From the NCBI GenBank assembly GCA_014379595.1, contig JACMLM010000008.1:78332-142331 (forward strand): a DNA stretch of 64,000 bases, given 5' to 3'. The position numbers were made by a program, and so were the translations under genes. The notes under the pieces were generated by a model. That model was not told where the DNA came from. It saw only the letters and a program-made list of their open reading frames with translations, and ran no database searches. The stretch comes from Anaerolineales bacterium. Lineage in GTDB: Bacteria > Chloroflexota > Anaerolineae > Anaerolineales > Villigracilaceae. Positions 1-8,634 of this stretch are shown one piece after another (positions within the stretch are counted from its first letter, which is position 1; each line of letters opens with the position of its first letter).

Positions 1-705
1 CTGCGGGCGAGATTCTTCTGTAATATTCTTTATCATTTTTTCAATGTAAAAAGCATCTGCTTTGAATATGGCTGGCGAGTGCAAGCCAAGCGAACCAAAT
101 AATTCTGGATAGGTGAAACCAAGTTGTATTGTCCAGCCACCGCCACGGGAAAGGCCGCCAAGTGCACGATGTTCCCGATCTGCAAGAGTAAGATAATTCA
201 TATCCACATAAGGGATAAGGTAATTGATAAGGCGATCTCCAAAGCCTGAGCCTGCTTGTAGATTCCAATAACGGTCATCAGGGAAAACGATCACAAAAGG
301 GAGCGCCTCTTCTGATTGAATGAGTCGATCAGCAATTGTCGGCACGCCAAGGCGAACCCATTGATCATCTGTATAGGTTTGTCCGTGAAGCAAATAAAGT
401 ACTGGATAGCGTGCTGAGTCTGATTCATCATAGCAGGGTGGTACATAAATAAGGAACTCCTGCGGGGGATTTGTAGTTGAAACGACATCTTGTTTAACTT
501 CACCCGCCTCTGTAAGACAAGTCAACGGGGTGGGCGTGAAAGTAGGTGGAACAGGGCTTGGAGTGAAAGTCGCGGAGCGTGTGGCAGTTGGGGTTGGTGG
601 GATAACTGTTTGGGTTGGGACGATTTCATTTGGGGTGGAGCAGGCTGAGAACAGGATGAGAAGCGAGGCGCAAGTCATCAAGATAATTGCTTGACGGGTG
701 TTCAT
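1..705 (-). CDS. Secreted putative esterase lipoprotein (PF00756-like), 3' end outside window
   Basis: Open reading frame running off the left edge (235 codons seen, no stop). It begins with a lipoprotein signal peptide ending in LILFSAC, then a Thr/Pro-rich linker, then an alpha/beta-hydrolase of the esterase D/enterochelin-esterase type. Visible landmarks are YPVLYLLHG (oxyanion region), VIVFPDDRYW and the nucleophile elbow GLSRGG in place of the usual G-H-S-M-G-G. The protein should sit outside the membrane and hydrolyse an ester; the substrate cannot be told. An in-frame ATG also lies at 714; 705 is chosen because it leaves a compact signal peptide. The catalytic Asp and His would be in the missing C-terminus. 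Confidence 0.8.
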   Translation of the reverse strand, partial: MNTRQAIILMTCASLLILFSACSTPNEIVPTQTVIPPTPTATRSATFTPSPVPPTFTPTPLTCLTEAGEVKQDVVSTTNPPQEFLIYVPPCYDESDSARYPVLYLLHGQTYTDDQWVRLGVPTIADRLIQSEEALPFVIVFPDDRYWNLQAGSGFGDRLINYLIPYVDMNYLTLADREHRALGGLSRGGGWTIQLGFTYPELFGSLGLHSPAIFKADAFYIEKMIKNITEESRPQ

Positions 706-737
706 GCTTCGCATTATACTCGGCCAGTTCATTTGAT

Positions 738-812
<75 letters not shown>

Positions 813-822
813 CAGATTGATT

Positions 823-887
823 TGTAGGAGACACAGAGACACTTAATCACGGAGTTAATATCTCTGTATTGGGTGTCTTTGTGGTTT
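823..887. repeat. Imperfect inverted repeat of the CACAGAGACAC type
   Basis: Downstream of tRNA-Pro, the arm CACAGAGACAC is answered by GTGTCTTTGTG with a second internal pairing around ACGGAG/CTCTGT. A related arrangement occurs at 51208-51283. It resembles a dispersed non-coding repeat; no T-run follows that would make it an ordinary terminator. Confidence 0.4.
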
Positions 888-921
888 AATGGATGTGTTA
901 AAATTGATTTGGAGATTATTC

Positions 922-1224
922 ATGGCAAAAAAAATTGACGGCGTGATCGAAGCGGTCCGCTACAAAAATGGACAGATATTGATGGTACGAGCCTATGAAC
1001 GGCGTGGAGCTACATTTTCAGATCGTGTTTTGTTGGACCGAAAAATGCTTTTGGAACGTTTGCAAAACGGAAAACAGTTTGTAACCGGTACACGCGAAGA
1101 ATTTTTAGCCGGCACATTCAAAACTGGAAAATCTTTGATGTCCTTAAAACAGGATGACCGTGAGTTGATCGCCACACACCAGAGCGCTACACACGACGAA
1201 CTTCAGGAAGTACCCGCTTTTTAA
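922..1224 (+). CDS. Conserved hypothetical protein, 100 aa
   Basis: Small soluble protein beginning MAKKIDGVIEAVRY. The start at 922 is chosen over an upstream in-frame ATG at 889 because GGAG lies seven bases before it. There is no signal peptide or membrane helix. The N-terminal part is beta-rich and basic, with a conserved-looking YKNGQILMVRAYERRG stretch, and the C-terminus is acidic. No family is recognised. It is separated by one base from the next gene, so the two are probably translated from the same mRNA and the product may act with the membrane-anchored neighbour. Confidence 0.6.
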   Translation: MAKKIDGVIEAVRYKNGQILMVRAYERRGATFSDRVLLDRKMLLERLQNGKQFVTGTREEFLAGTFKTGKSLMSLKQDDRELIATHQSATHDELQEVPAF

Positions 1225-1225
1225 A

Positions 1226-2149
1226 ATGAAAATTATTGACAAAACCCCACTGCAAGATGCCAATGGCAATATCAGTTTCTTTGCTCGTGTTCAGGGAACG
1301 CTGAAATACGGGTTTAGCTGGTATGGAGAATTGGAAGCTCAAAAGAAGGTGATTGAGCAATTGGATCGTTCACTGGAAAAGGGCCATGTTCTGATTCGTA
1401 ATTTTGCCCTCCCAAATATCGAGGTCATCATTCCGCTCATTTTGATCGGTACGGGAGGCATTTCTGTAATTTATGCCACTCCTGTGAAAGGCTTCTTTGA
1501 AGCAAAAGGGGATCAATGGAACACAGTCTCTAATGGACGTGCGCTTCCTGCCAGCCCCAACCTGATCGATGTGGTGAGAAAACGTGCTCGTGCTCTACAA
1601 AGATATTTACAGGAACAGAAGATCAATCTTCCCAACGATGTAGATTCTGTTTTGATCACAGTTGACCCCGGCGCACACGTTGATTCAACACGGCCTAATG
1701 CGCGGGTAGTGATGGGTGACGCGATCAAACAATTTGCAAGCTCACTTTTGCAAGCCAGCCCTGTCTTTCGCGCGGACATGGTTTATGATATTGCAGATCG
1801 GCTTGTTGACCCCAGACCACGCGAAGAACCAAAGACTACTACACCTGACCAAGCTAGCGGGCCATCACGTGCCCAGGCCATCTTCAATGCTTCTGAATCC
1901 GCGCAACCTTTTGACAACAATGATTTTGGGTTTGCATTTGAAGAAGGCGATGCTGCACCAGAGGCCCAACGTGCTCCACAAAACATAAGGGAAACAAATC
2001 CGTCACGCCAATTGCCCCGTCCAAAACCTGCACAGAGCAAAAAGATATTTGGCATGAGCACTTCACAAGTTGCCATTCTGGCGGCCATGTTGGTCCTTCA
2101 ATGCTGTATTCTGGTTGGCTTCGCTGCTGCTTATTACTTCACCCAATAA
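1226..2149 (+). CDS. NERD-like domain protein with C-terminal membrane anchor
   Basis: 307 residues. The segment from about residue 45 to 175 (VLIRNFALPN, LILIGTGGISVIYATPVKG, then FEAKGDQW) has the layout of a nuclease-related NERD domain, in which a conserved hydrophobic strand precedes an E-x-K-G motif. A low-complexity, Pro/Glu-rich linker follows (about 195-275), then one transmembrane helix at about 282-305 with a very short tail, so the domain would be anchored by its C-terminus. The NERD assignment rests on motif order, not on an alignment. The gene is preceded by a 100-aa gene one base upstream and followed closely by a glycosyltransferase. Confidence 0.55.
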   Translation: MKIIDKTPLQDANGNISFFARVQGTLKYGFSWYGELEAQKKVIEQLDRSLEKGHVLIRNFALPNIEVIIPLILIGTGGISVIYATPVKGFFEAKGDQWNTVSNGRALPASPNLIDVVRKRARALQRYLQEQKINLPNDVDSVLITVDPGAHVDSTRPNARVVMGDAIKQFASSLLQASPVFRADMVYDIADRLVDPRPREEPKTTTPDQASGPSRAQAIFNASESAQPFDNNDFGFAFEEGDAAPEAQRAPQNIRETNPSRQLPRPKPAQSKKIFGMSTSQVAILAAMLVLQCCILVGFAAAYYFTQ

Positions 2150-2155
2150 TCTGAA

Positions 2156-2887
2156 TTGACAACTCCATTTTTGTCCATTGTTATCCCAGCTCATAATGAA
2201 GAGAATCGCCTGCCTCAAACTTTGGGGCAGATTTTTGCATTTCTTGAAAACCAATCCTACACATCAGAAGTGATCATAGTAGAAAATGGAAGTTCAGATC
2301 GCACGCTCGAATTAGCACAAGAATTTACTTCGCAGCACAAAAACTTGATTGTCATTCGTGAAGAGCTGCGTGGCAAAGGCAATGCCGTGCGGCGCGGCTT
2401 GCTGGATGCTCGTGGCGAATATCGTTTTATATGTGATGCCGATCTCTCCATGCCGATCAATGAAGTACAAAAATTCCTACCCCCGGTTCTCAACGATTTT
2501 GATATTGCGATAGGAACACGGGAAGCGCCGGGGGCTATTCGTTTTAACGAACCCCCCTATCGTCACTGGGGCGGACGGGCTATCAACCTGGTTATTCAAT
2601 TATTGATCCTGCCTGGGTTGAACGATACACAATGCGGCTTTAAATGTTTTCGCGCTGAAATAGCAGAAAATCTTTTTCGCCAACAAACTCTCACAGGATG
2701 GTCATTTGACATTGAGCTTCTTTATCTTGCACGCCGAAAACGTTTGAGTATTAAAGAAATTCCCATTCAATGGTATTTCGATGCAGATAGCAAAGTAAAT
2801 GCGATCCGCGATGCCTTGCACATGATCGGCGATATCTTTCGTATCCACATGAATGCACTGCGCGGTCGATATGATCCCAAACCCTGA
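2156..2887 (+). CDS. Family 2 glycosyltransferase, dolichyl-phosphate-sugar synthase type
   Basis: 243 residues forming a single GT-A domain. Motifs in order: LSIVIPAHNEENRLPQTL (nucleotide-binding strand), VENGSSDRT, RGKGNAVRRGLLDARGEY, the metal-binding DADLS, GTREAPGA and TQCGFKCF. This order is typical of DPM1/ALG5-like enzymes that transfer a hexose from a nucleotide sugar to a polyprenyl phosphate on the cytoplasmic face of the membrane. No membrane helix is seen. The start is a TTG at 2156; a second in-frame TTG at 2171 would also keep the whole domain. The end overlaps rnhB by 17 bases. Confidence 0.85.
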   Translation: MTTPFLSIVIPAHNEENRLPQTLGQIFAFLENQSYTSEVIIVENGSSDRTLELAQEFTSQHKNLIVIREELRGKGNAVRRGLLDARGEYRFICDADLSMPINEVQKFLPPVLNDFDIAIGTREAPGAIRFNEPPYRHWGGRAINLVIQLLILPGLNDTQCGFKCFRAEIAENLFRQQTLTGWSFDIELLYLARRKRLSIKEIPIQWYFDADSKVNAIRDALHMIGDIFRIHMNALRGRYDPKP

Positions 2888-3500
2888 CCTCTCATACGAA
2901 AAACAACTTTGGCCCGCCTATCAATATATTGCAGGGTTGGATGAAGCAGGACGCGGCGCATTGGCTGGACCTGTATGTGTAGGTGCAGTGATCTTGCCAA
3001 ATAATAATCCGCTTCTTTTACGAACCTTGAAAGGGGTACGCGATTCCAAACAGTTGACTGCCCTAAGCCGTACCCAACTTATCCCTCGCATCAAAGAAAA
3101 CGCATATGCCTGGGGTATTGGATTCGCCTCAGCAGATGAAATTGACACATTGGGAATTGTGCCAGCCACCCGCCTGGCCGCGAGCCGCGCAGTAGAAATG
3201 CTTAATCTCTTTCCCAATTTTTTGCTGACAGACTTCCGCCTCGAACTTCCTGAGTTGGATGTATCGCAAACTGCGCTTGTAAAAGGAGACCAAAAATCTC
3301 TCAGTATCGCAGCCGCATCGATTCTGGCAAAGACCGCGCGTGATGATCTTATGAGCGAAGTTGATTCGCAATTTCCTGAATATGGGTTTACACGTCACAA
3401 AGGATATGGCACACTATTTCATCGAGAGAAGATCACAACGTTAGGCTACTCCCCCATTCATCGAAAAACATTCAAGATAAATAAAAGTGGACGTTTGTAA
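2871..3500 (+). CDS. rnhB: Ribonuclease HII
   Basis: About 209 residues from the ATG at 2871. RNase HII removes ribonucleotides and RNA primers from RNA-DNA hybrids. The signature AGLDEAGRGALAGPV gives the first two acidic metal ligands (D24, E25); VRDSKQLTALSR, KGDQKSLSIAAASILAKTARD and the C-terminal EYGFTRHKGYGT are the other family blocks, in the right order. An upstream in-frame ATG at 2853 is possible but would lie deeper inside the glycosyltransferase gene. The stop codon falls in the loop of a terminator shared with the convergent gene. Confidence 0.95.
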   Translation: MIPNPDLSYEKQLWPAYQYIAGLDEAGRGALAGPVCVGAVILPNNNPLLLRTLKGVRDSKQLTALSRTQLIPRIKENAYAWGIGFASADEIDTLGIVPATRLAASRAVEMLNLFPNFLLTDFRLELPELDVSQTALVKGDQKSLSIAAASILAKTARDDLMSEVDSQFPEYGFTRHKGYGTLFHREKITTLGYSPIHRKTFKINKSGRL

Positions 3501-3513
3501 CGTCCGCTTTTAT
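3482..3513. terminator. Bidirectional terminator between rnhB and a LysM-like gene
   Basis: Hairpin TAAAAGTGGACG / CGTCCGCTTTTA with a seven-base loop. The flanking A and T runs let it work in both directions. It contains the rnhB stop codon and overlaps the stop codon of the convergent gene. Confidence 0.8.
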
Positions 3514-4355
3514 TTCTTTCGCAGCATACCGCCGCTTAATTTACTTTCTGGCTTGCCTGAGCGCCAGGCATAATATCCAACAGCAGCGCCGCCCAACAAG
3601 AATAAAAATCCAAGAATACCAAGAAGGGATGATTTTCCTCCACCCTCGTTTGTTTCACTTGCGCCGGGGTCTGCAACGATATCTTTTGATTGCACACCAA
3701 AACCAACTTCAGCACGGTCACCAGCCTTCACCTCGATCAATGAGTTCAACTCCATGGTTGGGTTGTAATTATCTGGAATAGCAACTGTGATGTTGTAACT
3801 GCCTTCGGGTACATCGGAAAAACAAATTCCTTGATAAGCCTCTGGGTCTGCTTGAAGGACCGTATCCTGTGCAGCAGAATACTCGCCATTGTTTTCAGTT
3901 ACGCTGACGGCACCCCCAGCAACTGCAGACTCGGTCTCTACTTCATAAAGCGCATTGCCATTGGAATCTTCAAAGAGCAAAATACAAATTTCTGTTGTAC
4001 CAGTGAGCGGCGTAGGAGTGACCGTCGGTAAACCGGGCGTAGGAGATGGGCCGGCAGTTGGAGTCCCTGCCACTGAAACGATGCCCACAAGATATTCCTG
4101 TCCTTCAATGATAGTACAAGCCTCGTCTAAGTTTTTATTTAGCTGGCGGAGTTGATCAATTGAAATGCTATTCAAAGCGGCCACGCGCGTGCAATTATCA
4201 CCTGCCACAGCAATATAAAGAATACGTCCATCAAGGCCAGGCGTGGAAGTAGGAATTACTTGTTGTGTGATTGGCGCTGCATTTGCAGGAAGCCATACAC
4301 CAAATAAAAGCAAGCTTACTAAAATAAATAAGATAAAGAAACGTTTTGGATTCAT
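3510..4355 (-). CDS. Secreted, membrane-anchored LysM-like / SdrD B-like protein
   Basis: 281 residues from ATG 4355 (a TTG two codons upstream is the alternative). Signal peptide to about residue 27, a degenerate LysM-like segment (DNCTRVAALNSISIDQLRQLN ... IIEGQEYLVG), a Thr/Pro linker, then a B-type Ig-like fold with the metal-binding phrase EDSNGNALYE and a YNITVAIPDNY strand. A Gly-rich linker leads to a C-terminal transmembrane helix and a basic tail (RKK), an arrangement suited to display on the outer face of the cytoplasmic membrane. The role is unknown; LysM suggests contact with a glycan. It stands alone between convergent rnhB and divergent dihydropyrimidinase. Confidence 0.7.
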   Translation of the reverse strand: MNPKRFFILFILVSLLLFGVWLPANAAPITQQVIPTSTPGLDGRILYIAVAGDNCTRVAALNSISIDQLRQLNKNLDEACTIIEGQEYLVGIVSVAGTPTAGPSPTPGLPTVTPTPLTGTTEICILLFEDSNGNALYEVETESAVAGGAVSVTENNGEYSAAQDTVLQADPEAYQGICFSDVPEGSYNITVAIPDNYNPTMELNSLIEVKAGDRAEVGFGVQSKDIVADPGASETNEGGGKSSLLGILGFLFLLGGAAVGYYAWRSGKPESKLSGGMLRKK

Positions 4356-4446
4356 CTGCAAAATTATATCAGGATTTACTTAAGCACTCTTATTTCATAT
4401 TTCGGTATAAAATAAAGGGGATAAGCAAATATCTTTGGAGCAATTC

Positions 4447-5859
4447 ATGAATACACTTATTAAACATGGAACATTGGTCACTGCCTCTGAAACATTTGAA
4501 TCAGATATCCTGATCGAGGATGAAAAGATCATCCGCATCGGACTTAATCTGGAAGCTGATTCTGCACAAGTGATCGATGCTTCGGGGAAGTTGATCCTGC
4601 CCGGCGGTGTGGACCCTCACGTTCACCTCGACCTGCCAATGTTTGATACTGTTTCATCCGATGATCATTACACAGGTCACAAGGCTGCCGCATTTGGCGG
4701 CACAACAACTGTAATGGATTTTGTAGTTCTCGAAGATAAAGGTTTTCAACATTCTGTTAATCTATGGATGAAGAAAGCTGAAAAAGCTGCGATTGATTAT
4801 TCTTTTCACATGAACTTGACCCAATTTAGTGAAAAGCTTGCAAAAGAGATTCCGTCATTGATGGATATGGGAATTCAAACCCTCAAGGTATTCACAGCCT
4901 ACAATGGACGTTTACGACTTGCTGATGGAGATATTTTCAAAGCCATGCAAGTTGCAAAAGACAGCGGTATGTTGGTGATGGCACATTGTGAAAACGGAGA
5001 TGTGATCGAAACCCTCGTCCAGCAGGCGTTAGCAGATGGGCATACAGACCCAATTTGGCACGCCTGGACAAGACCCAACTGGGGCGCTGTAGATGCCACT
5101 TTACGAGTAGCAGGCATGGCTGCAGATGCAGATTCGTCGGTTTACATCGTCCACATGAATACAGGCGGCGAAGTGGACATGCTAAAGTATGCGCGCGAAC
5201 GCGGAGTCAAAGTGATGGGCGAGACTTGTCCGCAATATTTATTTTTCACGGAAGATGTATTGAGCCGTGATGATGGTGCAAAGTGGATCTGCTCCCCGCC
5301 TTTGCGCACAGAGATGGACAATGCACGGTTATGGCAGGGCTTGCGCGATGGAACCCTGCAAACTATTGGCACGGATCATTGTCCGTTTTTTCTTGACGGT
5401 ACGCAACCGATCATTTATGAAAATATGGAGATTTCAATTCCTGGCAAGGAACTTGGTAAATATAATTTTACGAAAATTCCCAACGGCCTACCTGGGATTC
5501 AAGACCGCATGCCTATCATGTGGACGTACGGTGTGAAAACAGGGAACATCACTGCGAATCAATTTGTGGCATATACATCTACAAACCCGGCAAAGATTTT
5601 TGGTTTATATCCGCGAAAAGGTGCATTGATCCCCGGTGCAGATGCGGATATTGTGATTTGGGATCCAGAGAAAGTTTTGAAATATGGTACAGCCTATTCA
5701 CACCAACGGACAGATTACAATCTATATGAAGGCTGGGAACTGGCAGGTTACCCCGAAAAGGTTTTCCTACGCGGAAAGTTGATCGTGGATGGTGAGCAGT
5801 GGTTAGGCAAGAGTGGGAATGGACAATTTTTGAAAAGAAGCGAAGGCGAAGTTTTATAA
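4447..5859 (+). CDS. hydA: Dihydropyrimidinase / hydantoinase
   Basis: 470 residues, normal length for this amidohydrolase family, which opens dihydropyrimidine or hydantoin rings. Metal-site residues are visible in order: H58-V-H60, the lysine expected to be carbamylated (K147 in LKVFTAY), H180 in MAHCENG, H236 in YIVHMN and D310 in GTDHCPF. The ATG at 4447 is preceded by GGAG seven bases away; a TTG at 4435 overlaps that site and is rejected. Neighbours do not include beta-ureidopropionase or dihydropyrimidine dehydrogenase, so pyrimidine catabolism is not proven and a role on another cyclic amide is possible. Confidence 0.93.
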   Translation: MNTLIKHGTLVTASETFESDILIEDEKIIRIGLNLEADSAQVIDASGKLILPGGVDPHVHLDLPMFDTVSSDDHYTGHKAAAFGGTTTVMDFVVLEDKGFQHSVNLWMKKAEKAAIDYSFHMNLTQFSEKLAKEIPSLMDMGIQTLKVFTAYNGRLRLADGDIFKAMQVAKDSGMLVMAHCENGDVIETLVQQALADGHTDPIWHAWTRPNWGAVDATLRVAGMAADADSSVYIVHMNTGGEVDMLKYARERGVKVMGETCPQYLFFTEDVLSRDDGAKWICSPPLRTEMDNARLWQGLRDGTLQTIGTDHCPFFLDGTQPIIYENMEISIPGKELGKYNFTKIPNGLPGIQDRMPIMWTYGVKTGNITANQFVAYTSTNPAKIFGLYPRKGALIPGADADIVIWDPEKVLKYGTAYSHQRTDYNLYEGWELAGYPEKVFLRGKLIVDGEQWLGKSGNGQFLKRSEGEVL

Positions 5860-5892
5860 ATTCATTATAGTCTCAAAACATTAAAGGAAAAC

Positions 5893-6270
5893 ATGCCATC
5901 TAAAAAACCTGTTATTCATTGTGATGCACTCGTCGTCCACTGCATGGACTATCGTCTACAAAAATTTCTACAACCGTGGATCACTGTCCGCTTTGGGTAT
6001 GATAATTTTGATATCATTGCGTTGGCGGGAAGTGTACACGATTATGAAATGGTCTTGAAATATGTTCAACTTGCTGTAAAAATCCATACCATTGAAACTG
6101 TGTGTCTCATTAATCACGAAGATTGCCGCGCTTACGGCCGTGACGGAACATATAAGCGGCATAAACATGATCTAATGGATTCACAAGCCAAAATCAAAGC
6201 CTTGTTCCCCAGCTTAAAAGTTGAATCTTTCTATTTGCATTTAGATGGAAATTTCGAATCAATCTCATAA
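5893..6270 (+). CDS. Beta-carbonic-anhydrase-like zinc protein
   Basis: 125 residues, clearly shorter than classical beta-carbonic anhydrases (about 200). The zinc signature is present: HCMDYR (Cys and the Asp-Arg dyad) and NHEDCRAYG (His and second Cys), with ALAGSVHD between them where the family has its G-x-x-x-x-x loop. It starts 33 bases after the dihydropyrimidinase stop with an AAAGGAA ribosome site, so it is probably co-transcribed. Catalysis of CO2 hydration is plausible, but short relatives of this type are often uncharacterised. Confidence 0.75.
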   Translation: MPSKKPVIHCDALVVHCMDYRLQKFLQPWITVRFGYDNFDIIALAGSVHDYEMVLKYVQLAVKIHTIETVCLINHEDCRAYGRDGTYKRHKHDLMDSQAKIKALFPSLKVESFYLHLDGNFESIS

Positions 6271-6278
6271 AAGAAAAC

Positions 6279-7916
6279 TTATTCTTTATAACCCCGACGT
6301 TTTACGATTTCCTCCATAACTTGTGTTCGGATTTGCATCCATTCCTCGGCAGGAATGGCAAGGAATGCATTAACGGCTTGCGGGTCGAACTGTTGGCCAG
6401 ACTCTTCTTCAATAATTTTACGTGCATCTTCATAGGAACGGCCCTGACGGTATGGACGGTCAGATGTTAGCGCGTCGAATGTATCTGCGATGGAGAACAA
6501 GCGCGCGCCTAGTGCGATCTGCTCCCCGCGCAAGCCAAAGGGATAACCCATACCGTTCCACTTTTCATGATGACAAACAACGATCTTGATTTCCTCTTGT
6601 AGATAAGGAATATCAGCCAACATGTAATATCCAGTTTGCGGGTGGCGTTCAATGATCTTCCGCTCTTCCACACTAAGTGAGCTAGGTTTATTCAACACGG
6701 CATCAGGGACACCGATTTTTCCAATGTCATGAATGAGCGCACCACGGCGGATCGTTTTAATGGTCTCAGTATCCAACCCTATTTGCTCTGCAAGACGGGC
6801 TGTATATTCAACCACACGCCGTGAATGACCTTCCGTTTCACGGTCACGTACATCAAGCGCGGCAGAGAGTGCATCCAGCGTGAGATCATAACTATTTTGC
6901 AAATCAGCAACCAGCTGGGCATTGTTGACCGCCAGCGCAGCGCTATCTGCAATCGACCGAAAGAGGTCAAGGTCATCTTGAGTGAAGAGTTTTCCGCCGC
7001 GTTTATTTACCGCCTGGATTGCACCAATGGATCTATCCCCCAACACCAGCGGCACTGTCATTAATGAACGTGTTACAAAGCCTGTCTTTTCATCTGCTGA
7101 ACGAGCGCGGCGCGGATCATTTTGTGCATCTTTAATAATAATAGATTTTTTTCTGGAGATGCTTGTGCCAACAATGCTGGGCGCATTAAGTGGCATGCTA
7201 AAGCCTTTAATCACTTCAGATTCAGGACCAGCCGCAAAACGGCATTTGATAAAGCCTGCTTCTTTATCCACCAGCCAAATAGATTGGGCTTCGGCGTTGA
7301 TGGCTTTATTCACTTCTGCAAAAATACGAGGGATAAGTTCGTCAATATTGAGTGTTCGATGCAGGTAAAGGCTGATCTGGTTAAGCAGTTTTTGACGTCC
7401 AGAATTACGATTGTGCCTTTCGTAGATCTGTATGTTTTGGATGGCAGATGCAATCCGCTTTGATAATCCAAGGATTAGATTTCTGTCACTACGTTTGAAA
7501 GCAGGCTTGCTCATCTTGTTGATAATGACAGCCCCTATCAGTTCATTTCGCGCTACAAGTGGGGCAACGATAATATTGTGTGTAGGCAGCTTGAAATAAT
7601 TTTGATATATTCTGTCTTCCATCCATTGAGAATGATTCGGTTCTTCAGTACTCCCCTTCCTGTTCGTAACATGACGATATGCTGTAATGAAATTTTTAGC
7701 ACGCATCACAGCGCCTGACAGTTCCCTCGCTTTTGGCCCAATAACATGTACGCATTGAAGTTCAGCTCTAGCTTCATCTATTAACCAAATCGAACACCCA
7801 TCGCCGTTAACATCCTTCCGCATCTGCTTAAGAATGGATAATAACAGCGGGTCAAGCTCATGTGCAGAACGAAATGTTTGGTCTAATTTCAGTAACAAGG
7901 ATGGATGGATGGACAT
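6279..7916 (-). CDS. GAF-GAF-HD-GYP cyclic-di-GMP phosphodiesterase
   Basis: 545 residues from the ATG at 7916; the frame stays open to 8042 but the extra segment is not domain-like. First GAF domain about 20-160, second about 175-335, HD-GYP domain about 345-525. The metal-binding HD pair is H396-D397 in LIHDIGKIGVPD, followed by HHEKWNGMGYP (GYP at 457-459) and ADTFDALTSDRPYR. HD-GYP proteins of this type hydrolyse cyclic di-GMP to pGpG or GMP; the GAF pair would sense a small ligand. No membrane segment, so it should be cytoplasmic. Convergent with the carbonic-anhydrase-like gene. Confidence 0.9.
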   Translation of the reverse strand: MSIHPSLLLKLDQTFRSAHELDPLLLSILKQMRKDVNGDGCSIWLIDEARAELQCVHVIGPKARELSGAVMRAKNFITAYRHVTNRKGSTEEPNHSQWMEDRIYQNYFKLPTHNIIVAPLVARNELIGAVIINKMSKPAFKRSDRNLILGLSKRIASAIQNIQIYERHNRNSGRQKLLNQISLYLHRTLNIDELIPRIFAEVNKAINAEAQSIWLVDKEAGFIKCRFAAGPESEVIKGFSMPLNAPSIVGTSISRKKSIIIKDAQNDPRRARSADEKTGFVTRSLMTVPLVLGDRSIGAIQAVNKRGGKLFTQDDLDLFRSIADSAALAVNNAQLVADLQNSYDLTLDALSAALDVRDRETEGHSRRVVEYTARLAEQIGLDTETIKTIRRGALIHDIGKIGVPDAVLNKPSSLSVEERKIIERHPQTGYYMLADIPYLQEEIKIVVCHHEKWNGMGYPFGLRGEQIALGARLFSIADTFDALTSDRPYRQGRSYEDARKIIEEESGQQFDPQAVNAFLAIPAEEWMQIRTQVMEEIVKRRGYKE

Positions 7917-8082
7917 AACTGAAAAAGTTCTCCAAAACCAATAAATGCTGGTCTTCGCAGTATACTGCCTATTACAGCAAATAAAAAGTGCATTATTTGA
8001 ATACTGATGAATCCTTTGATTAGAAGTTTTAACAATCCCCACGGGGTGTTACGATTCTGGCCTGTCAGAAACATCAAATCCA

Positions 8083-8180
8083 ATACAGTGAGTGCGTCGC
8101 ACTACACTGGTGGACGATTCTCATTAAGCAGTAAAATCTACAGGCAGAAAGAGTCTCATTAAGTCAGGTGCGACGCACCC
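8083..8180. repeat. Short element bounded by GTGCG-TCGCAC palindromes
   Basis: The palindrome GTGCGTCGCAC at 8092-8102, embedded in a wider dyad CAGTG...CACTG, and GGTGCGACGCACC at 8167-8179 bracket about 65 bases of non-coding DNA. The same core, GGGTGCGACGCACCC, recurs alone at 40536-40550. It fills the 270-base gap between the HD-GYP gene and the next gene. Confidence 0.5.
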
Positions 8181-8187
8181 TCATCAA

Positions 8188-8619
8188 ATGGACACAATGA
8201 AAGATATATTTATTAAATGGTTCATGAACATCAACACCTTCCTCATCCACCTCTCCAGCGGACGGATCGGCACGCAGCTTGGCGCACAAACCATCCTGAT
8301 CTTGACGACTATGGGGCGGAAATCAGGCCAGCCGCGTAGTGTTCCGATCGCGTATTTCTTCTACGAAGGGAAATATCTAATTGTCGAATCCAATTGGGGA
8401 AAAGACAATCACGCCGATTGGTATTTGAATTTACAGAAACAACCCCAAGCGAGTATTGAAGTGAAAGGTCAGACCATCAAGGTCAATGCAAGTTTTGCTG
8501 AGGGAGAGGGATACGCCCTCTTGTGGGAATATCTTACAAAGAAACATCCGCCCTATTTGCAATATCAAAAGATGACGAAGAGAAAGATTCCCATTGTGGT
8601 TTTTGACCAAAGCATATAA
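8188..8619 (+). CDS. Deazaflavin (F420)-dependent nitroreductase family protein
   Basis: 143 residues, the usual length of the DDN family (PF04075), a split-barrel fold that uses reduced F420 to reduce quinones or nitro compounds. Family blocks seen: ILTTMGRKSGQPRSVPIAYF, then YLIVESNWGKDNHADWYLNLQKQPQASIEV, and a C-terminal PIVVFDQ. Start at ATG 8188; an ATG at 8197 is an equal alternative. No F420 synthesis gene is in the window, so cofactor use is inferred from the family only. Confidence 0.85.
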   Translation: MDTMKDIFIKWFMNINTFLIHLSSGRIGTQLGAQTILILTTMGRKSGQPRSVPIAYFFYEGKYLIVESNWGKDNHADWYLNLQKQPQASIEVKGQTIKVNASFAEGEGYALLWEYLTKKHPPYLQYQKMTKRKIPIVVFDQSI

Positions 8620-8634
8620 AGAGAACAATCAGAT

